Assembly: GCA_037102815.1 (NCBI GenBank)
Contig: BTPP01000002.1
Span: forward strand, 1,178,001-1,242,000
DNA: 64,000 nt
Reading direction: 5' to 3'
From: Neurospora intermedia
Lineage: Eukaryota > Ascomycota > Sordariomycetes > Sordariales > Sordariaceae
Shown: positions 47,801-60,299 of the stretch, in pieces
Position numbering within the stretch: the stretch's first letter is position 1
Layout of the letters: each line of letters begins with the position of its first letter
Notes under the pieces: generated by a model
The model's input: only the letters and a program-made list of their open reading frames with translations
The model's database searches: none
Told to the model about the DNA's origin: nothing
Program-made: the position numbers and the translations under genes

Positions 47801-48650
47801 CTTTATTTATAGAAGGAGCCGAAAACCTAGTCCAAAACCTCTCAATCCTTCTTACTTAATAAGTAAGAATATACCCGAATATACTAGTTTTACCATCCCT
47901 CAACTAAAGGTATATATATTATATCCTCTTCCTTTATTAAAATAACGCCTCTTTCTTCCTATAAAGATAGATACTTATTAATAATCTTCTCAACCTTCTT
48001 TACTAAATCCGGGTCCTAAGCGTAAATATAAATACCTCGGTCGGTTACTTTCTCAGGTAAATTATTAAATATTTTAAAACTAAATATTAAATACTTCTCT
48101 ACACTTACCTTAAGCGGGAGTATAATTACATTATTCGTACTATCCTTATATTTAGTAACCTCATATACTATATCGTCGTCCGCGAACTCTACGGCGAATT
48201 TAACTAGGATTTCTTTATTCAATATATTATTAATATAATTATATTTCCTAGGAGTATTTCGGGCGTCTAGTATTAAGAATTCGACGCTATACTACACTTT
48301 CTCTATTATATTAAAGGCCCTAATTACCGGGACTTCGAATTTATAATTAAATAAAATTTCGGATAGGGATATAATAGCTAGGTTAGCGATTATACCTTCG
48401 GATAGGGCTAGATATCCGCTATTAATAGCCTCAGTAATACTTCCTACGTAAAACCTCTTTAGAATAACTAAAACTCCGTTAATAATATTACTAACGAATA
48501 TAACGGCGGAGGACTTAATACTTACTACCGTATTAGCTACAACTACGTACTTTAAATTCAATATAAAACTTCTCCCTTTTAGCAACGGCTTATATTGGAC
48601 TAGAATATATTTAAACTACCCGGGCAAAATTATCGTTTTCTTTACCGTCG
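44850..48650 (-). pseudogene. Gypsy-2 pol: RT, RNase H, integrase, chromodomain
   Basis: Minus-strand order. Protease/linker region with open pieces (48585-48292 and 48222-48016). Reverse transcriptase follows to about 47400, with the catalytic YIDD read as FIDN near 47400, and a thumb/connection piece, FLGFRIDALG...SLERYIGVSGF (47343-47104). RNase H (about 47000-46500) comes next. Integrase has a zinc-binding start (46401-46087), TIDFITDLP near 45965, ISDRD near 45760 and GNSIAERYNQ near 45640, so the D,D,E triad is largely preserved. A chromodomain with KYLVKWTGY at about 44980-44950 ends the protein. Stops lie at Gln/Trp codons. Confidence 0.88.
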
Positions 48651-48849
48651 AAACTCTATGTAAATATAGCTTAGAATTTGCCTACGTAATAAAATCCACC
48701 TAGAAATCGTTAAGGTTTTGGAAGGTTATTATCTTTAATTTATAGTTTATATTAGCTCCGTAAGAGTAAAGGAAATTATTACTAAATAATACGTTAGATT
48801 CTAATTCATTTATTACCTAGGCTCCCTTAGTAAACTTTATTAAAATAAG

Positions 48850-51800
48850 ATTACTATTCTTATTATAACCTTCGAGGTAAATCTTAAATATAACTTACTC
48901 TAAAATATTCATTACCTTCCCGCCTACTCCTTTCACTTTAATTTACTAAGATTCAACGGTATATTCTAATATCTAGAGGAAAAATCTTCCAATTAGAGTT
49001 CTACCTATTCTAAAGTTTATATATACTTCTATTACCGTACCGTCAATTAAGGGCCTAACGTTCATTCGTATATAAGTAAAGCTAGAAATTGGACTATTAT
49101 CGATATCCGTAATAGTAATTATTTAGCTAGCTTCCTAGATTTTTATCGGGGCTATTATTTTAATAGGAGCAGGAGTAACTCTAGCGGTCGGCGCGGGCTC
49201 TCTTCCCTTCAAGCGTCCTTCAACTACGAATTAATACTTCTTAAAGTAGTAAAATAATATATTACGAAACGTATATTACTTCTTACAATAGCCGTATATA
49301 CGTTGCTCCGGAATTAAGGGTAATAGTATCCTAAATTTCTCCGCTCTAAATACTAGGAGTAATTCGTAACGACTTTTATATTATTTCTTTCGGTCCTTGG
49401 TCTTAAAGTATTTTGAATATTTATAGTATTTAATTACTAATTCTAATACTATATATATTCCTACGTTTTCCGGCTCGTTGGACTCGGAATCGCTTAAGGA
49501 AGTAGACTCCTTAGTATAGTAAGCTCTTTCGTACGTCCTTTTATCGTAATTTAAATCCTAGTCGTAATTATAATCCCTATTTTGGCTACGGTCGTAGTTT
49601 TTGTAGCTATAGTTAAAGTCGCGGTTATAATTGCGGTTTTAGCTCCAATCGCGATTTTAGTCGTAGGTTCGGTTATAATTCTAATTGCGGCTTTAATTAC
49701 GGTTCTAGTCGCGGCTTCGGTCATAATTACAGTCGTAACTTCAGTCTCGATTGTAGTTCGAGCGGGATCGGAAGTCCGATATAGCGTTAAAATTAGATTA
49801 TAATCGGTTATTAAAATTAGATTTAGCGGCGGTAAGAAGAATTACTTTAAATTTAGCTACGAGTTATATATAATTAGTAAATGAATCCTCTTCGGCTAGT
49901 ACTTTTAGAAATTATTTTATACGAAGGTTTAAACTAGACTAGATTTATATTATTACATTATACCAATTTCTATTATCTTTAATTAATATACCTATAGCTT
50001 TAACGTAGTATATTTAACGTTAGATATAATAGGTAAAAGCCCCTTTATTATCGGCGATATCTCTTAAATAAAGGCGTCCTCTTATAAATTTTAAGGTAGT
50101 TATAGCCGGGTTAGGGGTGAAGTACTTAATAAACTAATCGAATAATTTATATATACCTTTATCCTTCTATTCCATCTTTGTATCGCTATTAACTTTAACG
50201 GTCTACTAAATTCTAGCAATTCCCATTAAACAAATATAAAATAGCCGGGTAAATTATTTATTTATCCTACTATCGCTTTAATACTAACGAAAATTAGAAA
50301 TAAAGGATAATATTTATTCACAGAATATATATACATCGGTATATAAAATATATTTTTTATTATTTATAATATTTTAATCCTTAGGATTACTTCCTTTAAA
50401 ATCGAAGGTTCTAACGTTTTTACGCTTCACCTTTTCGAAATCTTTATTATTATTATTAAAGTAATTATAACCGCAGCGTCGGTTATTTAGGTCCTCGTCC
50501 TTTCTTCCATTTCTTCTTAGTAGGGAGTCATTTCCGCCGCTTCCGCCGGCTATATAATATAAGTTCCGTCCCTTATTACTAGGAATATACGGATTATTAT
50601 TACTACCGCGCCTACCGCCGTAGCCACCTCTTCCGTCGAATAGGGAATTCGGATCTCCTCCTCCTCCTCCTCCTAAATAAGAAGGTTCGTTATTACTATA
50701 AATTAATTTATTATCACTTAATATTTAATTAGCGGGAATTTTATCAGTAATAATTATAAGTTTAGTAGGTAATCCGTCTACTAGAAGGTTATAATTAAAA
50801 TTAAGTATATAGAACTAATATAATATCTATACTTTAATCTACGCGGGTATTAAAGAGCTTTAAGTATTAACCTATATTAGCTCTCCCTATAAGTTAGTAA
50901 TTTAGGGCGGGGCGGACTAAGTTCGAATTATATTTACTACTATATTCAATTGTAGTAGGGTAATGATCGTTTTAAGTTTAATGATTTTATCGATATTCTA
51001 ACCGATACGAATAAATGAAGTGTACTCTCGGAATAGATTGGTCGGAGATAATATCTTATAAGGGACTTCTTCCGGTATACTCTCTATAAATACGTAGAAG
51101 GCTTACAGCTTACCTTTAATACTTATCTTAGCTAGATAATTATTTATAGTAGTTTCGAAGGGTATCCCGAATATATTATTGGCCTCCTTAGTAGTTATTT
51201 TAACCGATAATTTAAATAGGGCTAACGGCTCTTTATCTTATTCTAGCCAAATTCGTATAGGGGTTGGAGGGGTATAAGGGTTATTAAATAATCCTTTAAG
51301 CACCTCTTCCCGGATTTCCTTTATCACTTCTCTATAGACCCCATTAACCTACTTAGTAATATTATCCATAATAATTTTAACTATTTCCTTTTACTAAGTG
51401 GCGAGCTTTTTAATAATATTATTTAAAGTTACTTCGAAGTACTTCCTTTGAATATTAATTTACTCGTCTAATACTTTCTAGAAATTACTATTAATATCGC
51501 AATACTAAAAATTATATATCGCTTCGTTCTATTTGTCCGACTTATTAATTATCTTCCTAACGTTAGTTAATTATTCGACTAATATATCGCCAATTTTAGC
51601 AAATTCCTTAGCCAATAGGTTATCGATCTTCTTACGGTCCTTATCCAATAATTCTTAAATATTGACCGATTGTAAGGTAATTTAGTCAAATAGAGTATCG
51701 ATTTACCTATCGAGCTTAGTATTGAAATATTCGATCAATTCCTTATTATTACCAAATTTAGCTAGCCTTACTAGAAGGGCTTTATCTAAATCGCTACAGG

Positions 51801-51975
51801 GTAGACTTATAATTCTAAAATCGCACTCCAACCTTACTTATAATTAGTCCTTCAGTAAATCCTTACAAAGGTAGTTTATAGAAGGGTATTGGAGTTCGCG
51901 ACGCGGGTCTACGACGGGAGGAGTATAAATATTAATTAATAGTAGTTTACCGTGGGGTTCAATAGCGGTTGTCAT
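48850..51975 (-). pseudogene. Gypsy-2 gag
   Basis: The ATG at 51975 (MTTAIEPHGK) opens a long frame interrupted mainly by RIP-type stops. It has a helical charged N-terminal half, a GGGGGGD run near 50670, a Gly/Arg/Asn-rich stretch (50650-50530) and, near 49800-49560, an Arg/Asn/Tyr/Ser-rich repeat (DRSRDQNRSRN type). It ends before pol with a protease-like segment. The shadow frame of this repeat is an apparent Val/Ala/Ile-rich frame on the plus strand. Confidence 0.65.
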
Positions 51976-52755
51976 ATAAAATTCGTCCGGTTTATAGTCG
52001 GGTTAATAAAGGTTAGCCTCACTTTCAATATAATCAATATTGTCGTTTATACTACGAATATACTCGTTTTGGATATCCAACGTATCTACTAGGCTATTGT
52101 AGTTATAGAGTCGCCGAGAATTTGGGGGGCTAAACCCGACCTCGGAGGTAGGGAGGATATTCTGAAAGCTTAGCTTCAGGTTATTAAATTTAACAAACGA
52201 GCTAGGTATATTAGTTAAAATATATTAAATAAGTATAAACTTAGGTATAATCTTACAATAATAACCGGTATTTAAAAGTATAGAAAGTATATAATTAAGA
52301 ATCAAATAGGAAGGATAGATACTACTATATACCCAAATTCGGTAGTAGGGGAAACCTTTAATATCTAGAAGTTTTACAACCGCTAAGATCCAGGTAATAA
52401 TATACAATTACCTAAATTCGCCGTATAGGGTGAAGGAATATAGTTTATTAACGTCGCGAATACCCAAGTTCGTCGCAATATCGAGGGATCTTTACGGGTA
52501 CCCAAATTCGCTGTAAAGAGGGGTAGATCGCATTAACTAAATAAACAGCACGCTCTCTAGAGGAAAGGTAGTTATAGTCGTAAGAGTACCCAAATTCGTC
52601 TCACGTACCTTATAGGTACTTCTAATCTTTGTAATAGAAGCGATCTTTTATTGTTCGATATAACGTCGCCTAGTACCTTCTTAATTTGAGGCCGGTTGGC
52701 GATGGGGATGGTATAGTATAGTTCAGGTCAAGCAATCAAAGTTGCAACTACTATT

Positions 52756-53026
52756 TAATACCGTTAATAGGGTATTTGAACGTAGTAACAATAATATATG
52801 TCTGATTGAATATGTGTAAGAAGATGCTCTAGGAAGAATCCAGAGCAGGAAGCTTACGTACGGTCGATTGACCTTAGAGAGGCACGCAAGCCTTATCTAA
52901 TCTATATAACCCATATGGGCGGGCCCCCGTAGGAGCGGTTCATTCAATTAAACCCAACCGACCGGCTGGCTCGTCCCGTCAGGTGATCTGACATGTGACG
53001 ACACCAGCGATACCGTTCCGGTATCA
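52756..53026 (-). repeat. Gypsy-2 5' LTR
   Basis: 271 bp, followed by the CCCTC duplication. It is RIP-changed at partly different sites from its partner. No primer-binding site matching a known tRNA 3' end could be read on the inner side. Confidence 0.92.
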
Positions 53027-53119
53027 CCCTCTTTCTCTTACATTTAAATTTTTATTACTTTTATTAACTATTAACTATTAATTATTAACTACCAACTACC
53101 AATTACTAATTATTAGCGC

Positions 53120-53570
53120 TACTATGTTAATTATCTTCGAAAACGATAATTTAGAGCTTAAATAGCGCCTCAATAATATATTGAAAAAAGAAGAAGAGCG
53201 GCGCAATTTGCTTACTCTTAAGCGCTAATAAACTTCTACTGGCTAGGTCGGTACTAAAATAATATTGCTAACTAAAAATGAACTTATTTATAAAGAAAAG
53301 GCTATTAATCTTTCTCTCTCTATCCGGCCAAAGTAGTATATTTCTTTCGTTATTAGTTATTACTTAAATTATTCTAATTTGGGATTTAGTTAGCTAAATC
53401 TCACTACCGGCTTAAAAAATAAAAAAAATATAAAAAAAAGGAGTTCAGCTCGACTTATTCCGCGTACCCTAATCGAATATTTTATAGTATACCCTTTTTT
53501 AGAGCAACCGTTAACGGTACTGAGAAATAGTACGTCTTACGGCGGTGTTACATCTCCTATTCCCCAGAAT
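53120..53570 (+). pseudogene. Short unidentified frame in Helitron 3' part
   Basis: The ATG at 53124 starts a charged helical stretch (LKKEEERRNLLTLKR-like) that stays readable to about 53570 with RIP-type stops. No family is recognised. It lies between Gypsy-2 and the Helitron 3' end. Confidence 0.25.
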
Positions 53571-53660
53571 AGCCCTACGTAGTAATACTAAGATTTAAAA
53601 ATAAAAAGGATTTAAGAGAGGTTAGTAGTATAATAATTAAACATTTAAAAAAAAATAAGT

Positions 53661-53760
53661 TACAAGTAGGGAATTGAACGCAAGAGCTCTCTATACTATA
53701 TATTTATACTAGTAGCAGCTACGGGCGTCCTACGCAAACCGCTACACTATAGGCGTCCCT
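53661..53760 (-). repeat. tRNA-like (SINE-like) sequence
   Basis: On the minus strand TAGTGTAGCGG (53739-53749) matches the RNA polymerase III A box, and GCGTTCAATTCCC (53669-53681) is close to the B box GGTTCRANTCC. They are spaced 57 bp apart within 100 bp starting GGGACGCC. The acceptor and T-stem do not pair well, so it is not a functional tRNA. A tRNA-derived SINE head or a decayed tRNA copy fits best. Confidence 0.4.
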
Positions 53761-53769
53761 GTGGCACCC

Positions 53770-54335
53770 CCAGTAGGGTTGGTAATAGTAAGGTAGTTGG
53801 AAGTAGACTATATGGGCTGATTAGAGCGTTTTGAGAGTATTTGCGAAGTGTAGCTAAGTTTATGGACGTAATAATAGAAATCCTACGAGAAGAGTTAGAT
53901 CTGGTAATGCTTTGGGTAGTGTTGTACTTTTAAATTAGGATTGGGTGCTAAGAACCTTCCCGTACTTCCCGGCTTGGCATTTCTTGGCATGTGGATTCTA
54001 CTAGCTTACATAATGTGGATTCAAAGCACGCTTCAATATACACCGGGCATTGCTTGAGCTGAGGATCCAGCATCGCACCGGTGTCTGAGAACTATTTTTT
54101 ATTAAGTAGTTTTAGTAGGGGAAGTGGGTCCTAGTAATTATAAAATTATATAGTAGTATTAGTTTTATATAAATTTCGTTATTTGTATTAGTAAATGTCC
54201 GTTTTATTTATAATATAATACTAACCTTGTTTGGTTGTTTATTATTGAATGTCTTAAATAAAGTAGATTAGTATAAATAAATGTAATAGAATATATAATT
54301 TGCCCTACATAACGTAGCTACTAATGTATTCGATT
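53770..54335. other. Helitron 3' end and flank
   Basis: Partly RIP-spared DNA. A nested hairpin block spans 54046-54092 (ACACCGG with CCGGTGT enclosing GCTG with CAGC). The block is repeated inverted at 6777. No gene. Confidence 0.5.
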
Positions 54336-54466
54336 TTCCCCTTTGCAACTCTCCCCTTTATAACTCTCCCCTTTATAACTCTCCCCTTTACAACTCTCCC
54401 CTTTGCAACTCTCCCCTTTACAACTCTCCCCTTTGCAACTCTCCCCTTTACAACTCTCCCCTTTAC
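54336..54466 (+). repeat. 15-bp tandem repeat
   Basis: Eight to nine copies of CTCCCCTTTRCAACT with variation at two bases (GCA, TAA, ACA). Non-coding and pyrimidine-rich. Confidence 0.9.
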
Positions 54467-54699
54467 CGAATTTATTTATATCTCTGTTATTATACTTTAG
54501 TACTACCCGACTTTAAATACTTCCGGCTATACCTAAACGTAGGATTAGAGCAATAAAAAGGGACAATAACAACCCCTTATAGGTTAAACGAATTATTAAT
54601 AAACTACCTCCCCTCCGAACTAATTTTAGTAAACGAGTACCCCTCCCTAAAATCTATTTATATTAATAGTAATAATAACTTCAATATTCGAGATTAAAA

Positions 54700-57600
54700 T
54701 TACTAAAATTTTCCCCTTTTTTTAATTATAGCGATAATAATATAATTATATTTAATATAGGTCTAGTATATAATAACGATACTAATAATTAGGAGGATAT
54801 TAATAAATTAGGTAATGATAAGGATTAGGGTAATAGCTATAGTAATATTGAAGGTGAGTTCGATTTGATACTTACCCCTTACCTGATTGTATTATTAATT
54901 TAAGTAGGTATTATTAATTAAAACGATATTTATAAAGGTATAGACCTTATAGATATCCGATAACGGTTTGAGAATTTAATGAATATTAACAATATACTAC
55001 CTACTAGGTTTAACGAAGAGTAACTACGTTTTAATATTAAGTATAATAAGTACAATTATAATAAAGAATTAGAAATATATATATTCGAAGAAGATTTTGT
55101 AAATAATTGGGTAGCCGAATAAATTAATTAGGAATTAGCGGTCATCCTTTAAAGTACTATAGTACGCGGCCTTATTTCTAATATATTAAAATTAATTTAT
55201 TATTATTGTAATTAATACGAATATTTAATAGACTTTTAAATAGCGTTTAATCTATATACTATTATTAATAGGCGTTTGTAAAGATAATATAGGGTAATGG
55301 TTAAAATCCTCAATATATTATATAGTTAGGATAGGAGGCCTATAACCGATATTCAATAACTACTAAAATAATTCGAGACTTTAAAAAATCGTATAATTAG
55401 ACAACTGCCTTTGTTCGATATGTGTATGGCTAAAGTGCTATTGTATATATCAAAAATAAAGACGGAATCGGCCAATCGGAAAAGGCAATAGCAATAACAA
55501 TTTGAACAATAAGAATAATACTAAGATCGTACATCGGGCGAAGGGGAATCTAATACATTAATAATTGCTAGGCCCTTATATTTTATAAATCTATATTCCC
55601 TTTTTTAGGCCTTCCTAAATTCGGATATTACTATAATAATATATAAAGGTATAGTATATTTTATCGATAATCCGATAGAATTATTCTATTTACTTTCCTA
55701 ATTATTATTAATTTATACTATATCTAGTTAATATATGTATTTTATTAGTAATTTAAATAAAAATAGTAAGGCTATTTTTCCTTTAGATTTTATTTACTTC
55801 TATTATTGCGATAAATCCGCATTTAATATTCCTAAATACTATTATTACTTACTAGAAGACGATTTATAGTATTATATTTATATTAGCCGTATAAAAACTG
55901 TAGGGAAGAATTTCACTTTTAATATTTATAAATATATTAGCGAAATTACCTTAATTATTAACGAATATATATATATATTAACTATATTAATAAGGATTTC
56001 CTTAGTATTAATATATATTATTAGATCGGTTAATATATATTATTCGGGGAATACGAATTAGTTATACGGCTTAATAAGGAATTCTAAATTCTTTAGAATT
56101 AAATTAATTAATTTACTCCTATTATTATTAATTATTTTAATAGCGATAATTTGAATAATCCTAGCCCGCTAGTGCAAAAAGGGAAGCAAAGGGAAAAAAG
56201 ACTTTTTAAAAAATATATAATAAAGTTGGATATCGATTAGAAAAATAGCCACTTTCTAGTACACTATATTCTAGATTAGATTACTAGGAATGACTTAAAT
56301 AAATACGAAATCGAAGTTTTTAAAGCTAAAGGAATAGTATTAATAATTAAAAGATTTAAAATATACCCTCTTATATATATATTACCCCTTCGAATATACT
56401 TGGAAATTAAAGAATTTGGTCGTACTATATTCGAAGACTATTAGGACAAAATTAATAATCCGGGTCTTAATATAATTAACTACCCTATCCTTACCTTTAT
56501 TAATAGTTTTAACGTATACTATAATATATACCGGTCTATTATAGGTGTATATTAGTTACCGGCTGGCTTACTATATAATACTCGAGTTCGAAATGCTAAT
56601 ATTTTCCCTATTATTTTAGGTCCCTATACATCGAATTTTAATAATATTATTAAGGCTCTAGGATGTTTAATACTATTAGACAAAGGTACGGTTATAATAT
56701 AGGTTGAAGGAAGGTTAACGCTAGTATCGGTATTTATTTTGTATTATACTAGTAATATACTTTAGTAGAATTAAAGTATTAGTATAGTACTTAGGTATAG
56801 GGGGTTAAAAGTTTTACCGCTTCTATTTTATTAGTCTAGACTATATTATTAATTAATAGAATATATTAAATAGCTTCGTATTTAACCTAGATATTAAATA
56901 GTACTATTATTAGTATTTGTAAATAAGGTAAGAAATTAATATTAACCTTACGACTAAAGGTAATTAAATAGTATATAAGACCCAATAGGGTATTAGTTTG
57001 ATTCGGCCGGCCTTATTCGATTTAACCTTAGTATTGGATATTATTTTGATTAGGGTGCCCGATTTGATATATTCCGAATATAAGGGTATTATAGCCGAAA
57101 TATACGAAATACTATTGGAAGTATTCCTAATAGTAAGAGTAAAAATAGAATATAGTTTTACTATTCGATATTAGCTATTTCTATTTAGGTAAATTACCCT
57201 CCCTTCCCCGATTTTATACTTTAGGAGTTATACTTTAACTGACTATACAAAATAGTCAATTATCGCCCCCCCTCTTTTTACATTATAGCTTCGGAAAGAT
57301 TATATCGAAAAGTATATATAGGAAGTATAGAAATCTATTATCTAGCCAAACTGTAAATATAAAGACGAAGACGAAGAAACGGTATATAAAGCAAATATTA
57401 TATTAGTAACTATATTTACTAGAGCTCTAGCAGTAATAGCTTAGAGTAATAGTATATTAATAAATATTAGAAATATACGGTCTAAATATAAAGATTTGGA
57501 GTATTACGTATTGGCGGCTAGAAAATAGTATATTAAATTATATAATATAGTAATGGAAACTATTACTAATAATCCGAAGGTAAGGAATAATCTGTATAGA

Positions 57601-57930
57601 TCTCGTATTCGGCCAGATTACCTACCTTTATAATTATTATTTTAATAATCTAAATCTTTATTATCGGTTATAAATACAGTAGTAGTAAGTAGTATTATTA
57701 AAGAGGTTAATATAAATAGCGACAATATTATAATTGAAAACGAGGAAGTAGGAGTAGTAGTCGAAGCAGCTATAGAGGCTACTACAATACTAAAGAGAAT
57801 TAAGAAATATATTAAAAAGGTATTACGGCCGAATATATATATAAGTGTATATTATAGCGAACTCTATTAATATTATAGACCACCTAGTCTATTAAATATA
57901 TTAGTAGAAGAGAAATATTACAAGTAAGTA
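54700..57930 (+). pseudogene. tnp2-like (CACTA-type) transposase relic of the 29-kb element
   Basis: A long plus-strand frame is readable with RIP stops. A Cys-containing segment (FYYCDKSAFNIPKYYYY..LEDD, about 55795-55870) looks like a former Cys/His cluster. Further on, SFNVYYNIYRSIIGVYQLPA (about 56505-56570) is followed by NIFPIILGPYTSNFNNIIKA (about 56600-56660), in the style of tnp2 transposases. It ends in a low-complexity acidic/Val-rich tail near 57700-57860. The family call rests on remembered pattern, not alignment. It is the best candidate for the enzyme that moved the 29-kb unit. Confidence 0.45.
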
Positions 57931-57969
57931 AAATCAATATTTACCCCTAAATCTATATCTTAGCGCCCG

Positions 57970-58020
57970 CTAGGCACAGGCACAGCTAGGCATAGGCACA
58001 GCTAGGCACAGTTAGGCACC
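57970..58020 (+). repeat. GGCACAGCTA minisatellite
   Basis: Several imperfect copies of AGGCACAGGCACAGCT-like units. CpA is kept here, so the repeat is unusual within a RIP-mutated block. Confidence 0.6.
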
Positions 58021-58189
58021 GGCAGCTTGCAATACGTAATCCGCGCTATAGAGCTAGAACGTATAAAAATAGGTGCCGGGATTATACAATAAATAATATT
58101 AATTTAATTACTAATTATAATTGAACGATAGAAGACTTAAAAAGACGGCCGAAACGATTAATAGTAGAGATGTTAAAAAATAGATCTTC

Positions 58190-59300
58190 GAGCAAGAGTA
58201 TATTATTTATACTATTCGATTTACACTATTCAATTCCTTCGCCAACAATATTAAATTAACCGATTAAATTGAGTATATTATCCGGGATACCCTTAGTCTC
58301 TTTAATAGTCTATTGTACAAAAACGAACGATAGCCTAGTATTAAAAAATAGAAGTAAATTAAAGAGTCGGAGTTCAATATTCTAGAATTTATTAACGATA
58401 TATATATTCGACCTAATATTATTAGTAAGTTAATAGATATATAGCGAATTTATTACCCTATTGCTGGAAAGTCTTCCTTTTTGCCTCTATCCGCTATATT
58501 AATATCTAATCTATTTCGCTATACTTTATTTCGGGTATATAATCTAAATTATAGTATACAGGTATTATAATTTACTATTAGAAGTTTATAATATAGTAAA
58601 AAAGTATTATTTGCCAATAAGTATATATACCTATACCTATACCTATATCTATACCTATATTTATATTTATATCTATACCTATACCCTAAAGTCCGAAATA
58701 CCGAATTCGCCGACGATAGTTGGTAGATAGTATTAACGGTATTTATTTAAATATATTATACTAGGAGTGCTCAATGTAACGTATATATATAGTACGTATA
58801 ATATCGGTATATGTTAATATAAGTATACTATATAGATATAGTTCTAAGAATATACCCGACTACTAATATTACTAAAATTACCCTTAGGAATACGTTTGAA
58901 CGTTTATTATAGACCGAAATTGGTAAATATAGCTAATATAAATTAATATTTAACTCGTATTAGTACCCTTCAACGTTATACCTTCGGTATCGGTAACTAT
59001 ATTAAGTATCGCCGCCCCGGCCCTAGCCCAGGCCCCGGCTCCGACGCTAACGGTAATAATATCGGCTATATTGATTATATCTTTATATACGAGTAGAAGA
59101 AGTATAATAAACGCTATATCTTCTTTATATTAATTAAAGTAAAGTTGATAGACTATATAGATCTAGCGCTAGAATTACTACTAGTCGAGGATACGGGTAA
59201 GTCCCTAATTATTGGCTTACTAGCTTTACTTATAGATAGTATTTATATTATAGATATTTCGAGGGTTTACAAGCGTAGCTAGGCCGGCTATTAACGTCGG
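58190..59300 (+). pseudogene. Possible helicase relic (low confidence)
   Basis: A plus-strand frame contains IFEQEYIIYTIRFTLFNSF-like and AGKSSFLPL-like stretches (58200-58500). Much later, VEDTGKSLIIGLLALL (about 59200-59235) could be a P-loop of a superfamily-2 helicase. RIP stops are frequent and the middle is disrupted by a CCTATA microsatellite (58628-58685). It is not clear that these belong to one protein. Confidence 0.25.
58628..58685 (+). repeat. CCTATA hexamer microsatellite
   Basis: About ten copies of (A)CCTAT with C/T changes to TTTATA in the middle, compatible with RIP or slippage. Confidence 0.75.
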
Positions 59301-59579
59301 ATAGTCTTAGTAAATTAGAATATTATATAAATATAATAAATAAATAGTATATATCAGTCCTCTTAATTGTCTTCGATATACTAACGCAAAGACTTAGTAG
59401 GATTCTTTCTATTGACTTACGTATTAGGGATATTATAGTATATTATAATTATTATATCTTCTTACATTCGGTAGTAATATACTAACTAATATTAACGTTG
59501 TACAGTATCTAGTATTAATAATCAAATGCCTGACCTATAGAGGTCTAATTACTATAAGTATCCTTAGTACCGCGATATC

Positions 59580-59908
59580 CAAATCGATTAATTGAATAGT
59601 TCCGTCTATACACTAAATTATCCCTAAATATATTAACTATTTATATTCCCAGCCGTCGTATAGCATTACAGCCAGCAATCTATTTGTCTGTGCGTATTTG
59701 CTTCAATTCCCCTAAATTGACCACATTTACAGGCATCGCATCTATATTACAATTACCAGTCCGTGTATTCGTATACCAAATTTCCCCTAACATTCCTAGC
59801 CGTCGTTGTATAGTATTACGGCCACTACTCCAATCCGTATATAAGCATACCTATTATTCTATACTTAAACTGCCCCTAAGATTAACACATTGGCAGGCAT
59901 TATATTAG
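59580..59908 (+). repeat. Imperfect tandem repeat of about 145-150 bp
   Basis: The blocks AGCCGTCGTATAGCATTAC (59651) and AGCCGTCGTTGTATAGTATT (59798), each followed about 60-80 bp later by a CCCCTAARATTRACCACATT-like block, show a two- to three-fold duplication. CpA is retained. It lies in the right subterminal part of the 29-kb element. Confidence 0.55.
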
Positions 59909-60042
59909 TCGCATCGCACTAATCGTATTCTTTCTATATAAATTCAATTACTTATTTCATTTATATCCGTCATTCGAGGTCAATTGCATATACTCCCAAC
60001 CGGCGGACGTATAACGCTAATACTAGGTAGGCGGCGTATATA

Positions 60043-60098
60043 GGTGCCGGGTACAGGGTGCCGGGTATAGGGTGCCGGGTGTAGGGTGCCGGGTACAA
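60043..60098 (+). repeat. 14-bp minisatellite
   Basis: Four copies of GGTGCCGGGTACAG with one or two changes each, in lightly RIP-mutated DNA. Confidence 0.8.
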
Positions 60099-60299
60099 GC
60101 GCTAAGCTAGTCCGTACGCAGAGTAGACGGCAGGTAGGCAGGTGGGCAGTAGATAGATCCGTAGATAATTGCACATTGGTCGCGACTTCCAGTCTGTAAT
60201 ATATATATATAGGCATTTATACTGTAGGCATCTGTAGGCAGATGTATATGAGATCTATCTATCTTGATATAGACCAACCAGAATCCAGGATTCCTACTT

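Larger units (their letters stand above)
44401..53026 (-). mobile_element. Gypsy-2: Ty3/gypsy chromovirus-type retrotransposon
   Basis: Bounded by 271-bp LTRs (44401-44671 and 52756-53026) and target duplication CCCTC (44396-44400 and 53027-53031). LTR ends are TGATACCG...CGGTATCA, with one end RIP-changed to TA. The minus strand encodes gag and pol, with stops almost only at former Gln/Trp codons and no obvious frameshift, so this copy was nearly intact when it was mutated. It sits inside the Helitron. Confidence 0.93.
36702..54106 (+). mobile_element. Helitron-type element with Gypsy-2 inside
   Basis: It contains a Rep/Helicase relic on the plus strand. The left limit is set at TTATTGAAGCGTGCTT (36701) because the inverted form AAGCACGCTTCAATA lies at 54022-54037, followed by a hairpin-forming block (54046-54092) whose homologue occurs at 6777-6838. 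Short inverted motifs with a 3' hairpin are compatible with a Helitron-like (Helentron-type) element, but a 5'-TC and 3'-CTRR could not be fixed. Without Gypsy-2 it would be about 8.8 kb. Confidence 0.5.

Noticed and set aside
49582-49803. Val/Ala/Ile-rich plus-strand frame resembling a membrane protein
   Set aside because: It is antisense to the Arg/Asn/Ser-rich repeat of Gypsy-2 gag.
53661-53760. Functional tRNA gene
   Set aside because: A and B boxes are present but acceptor and T stems do not pair.
54336-54466. CRISPR array
   Set aside because: Units are contiguous 15-mers without unique spacers, in a eukaryotic genome.
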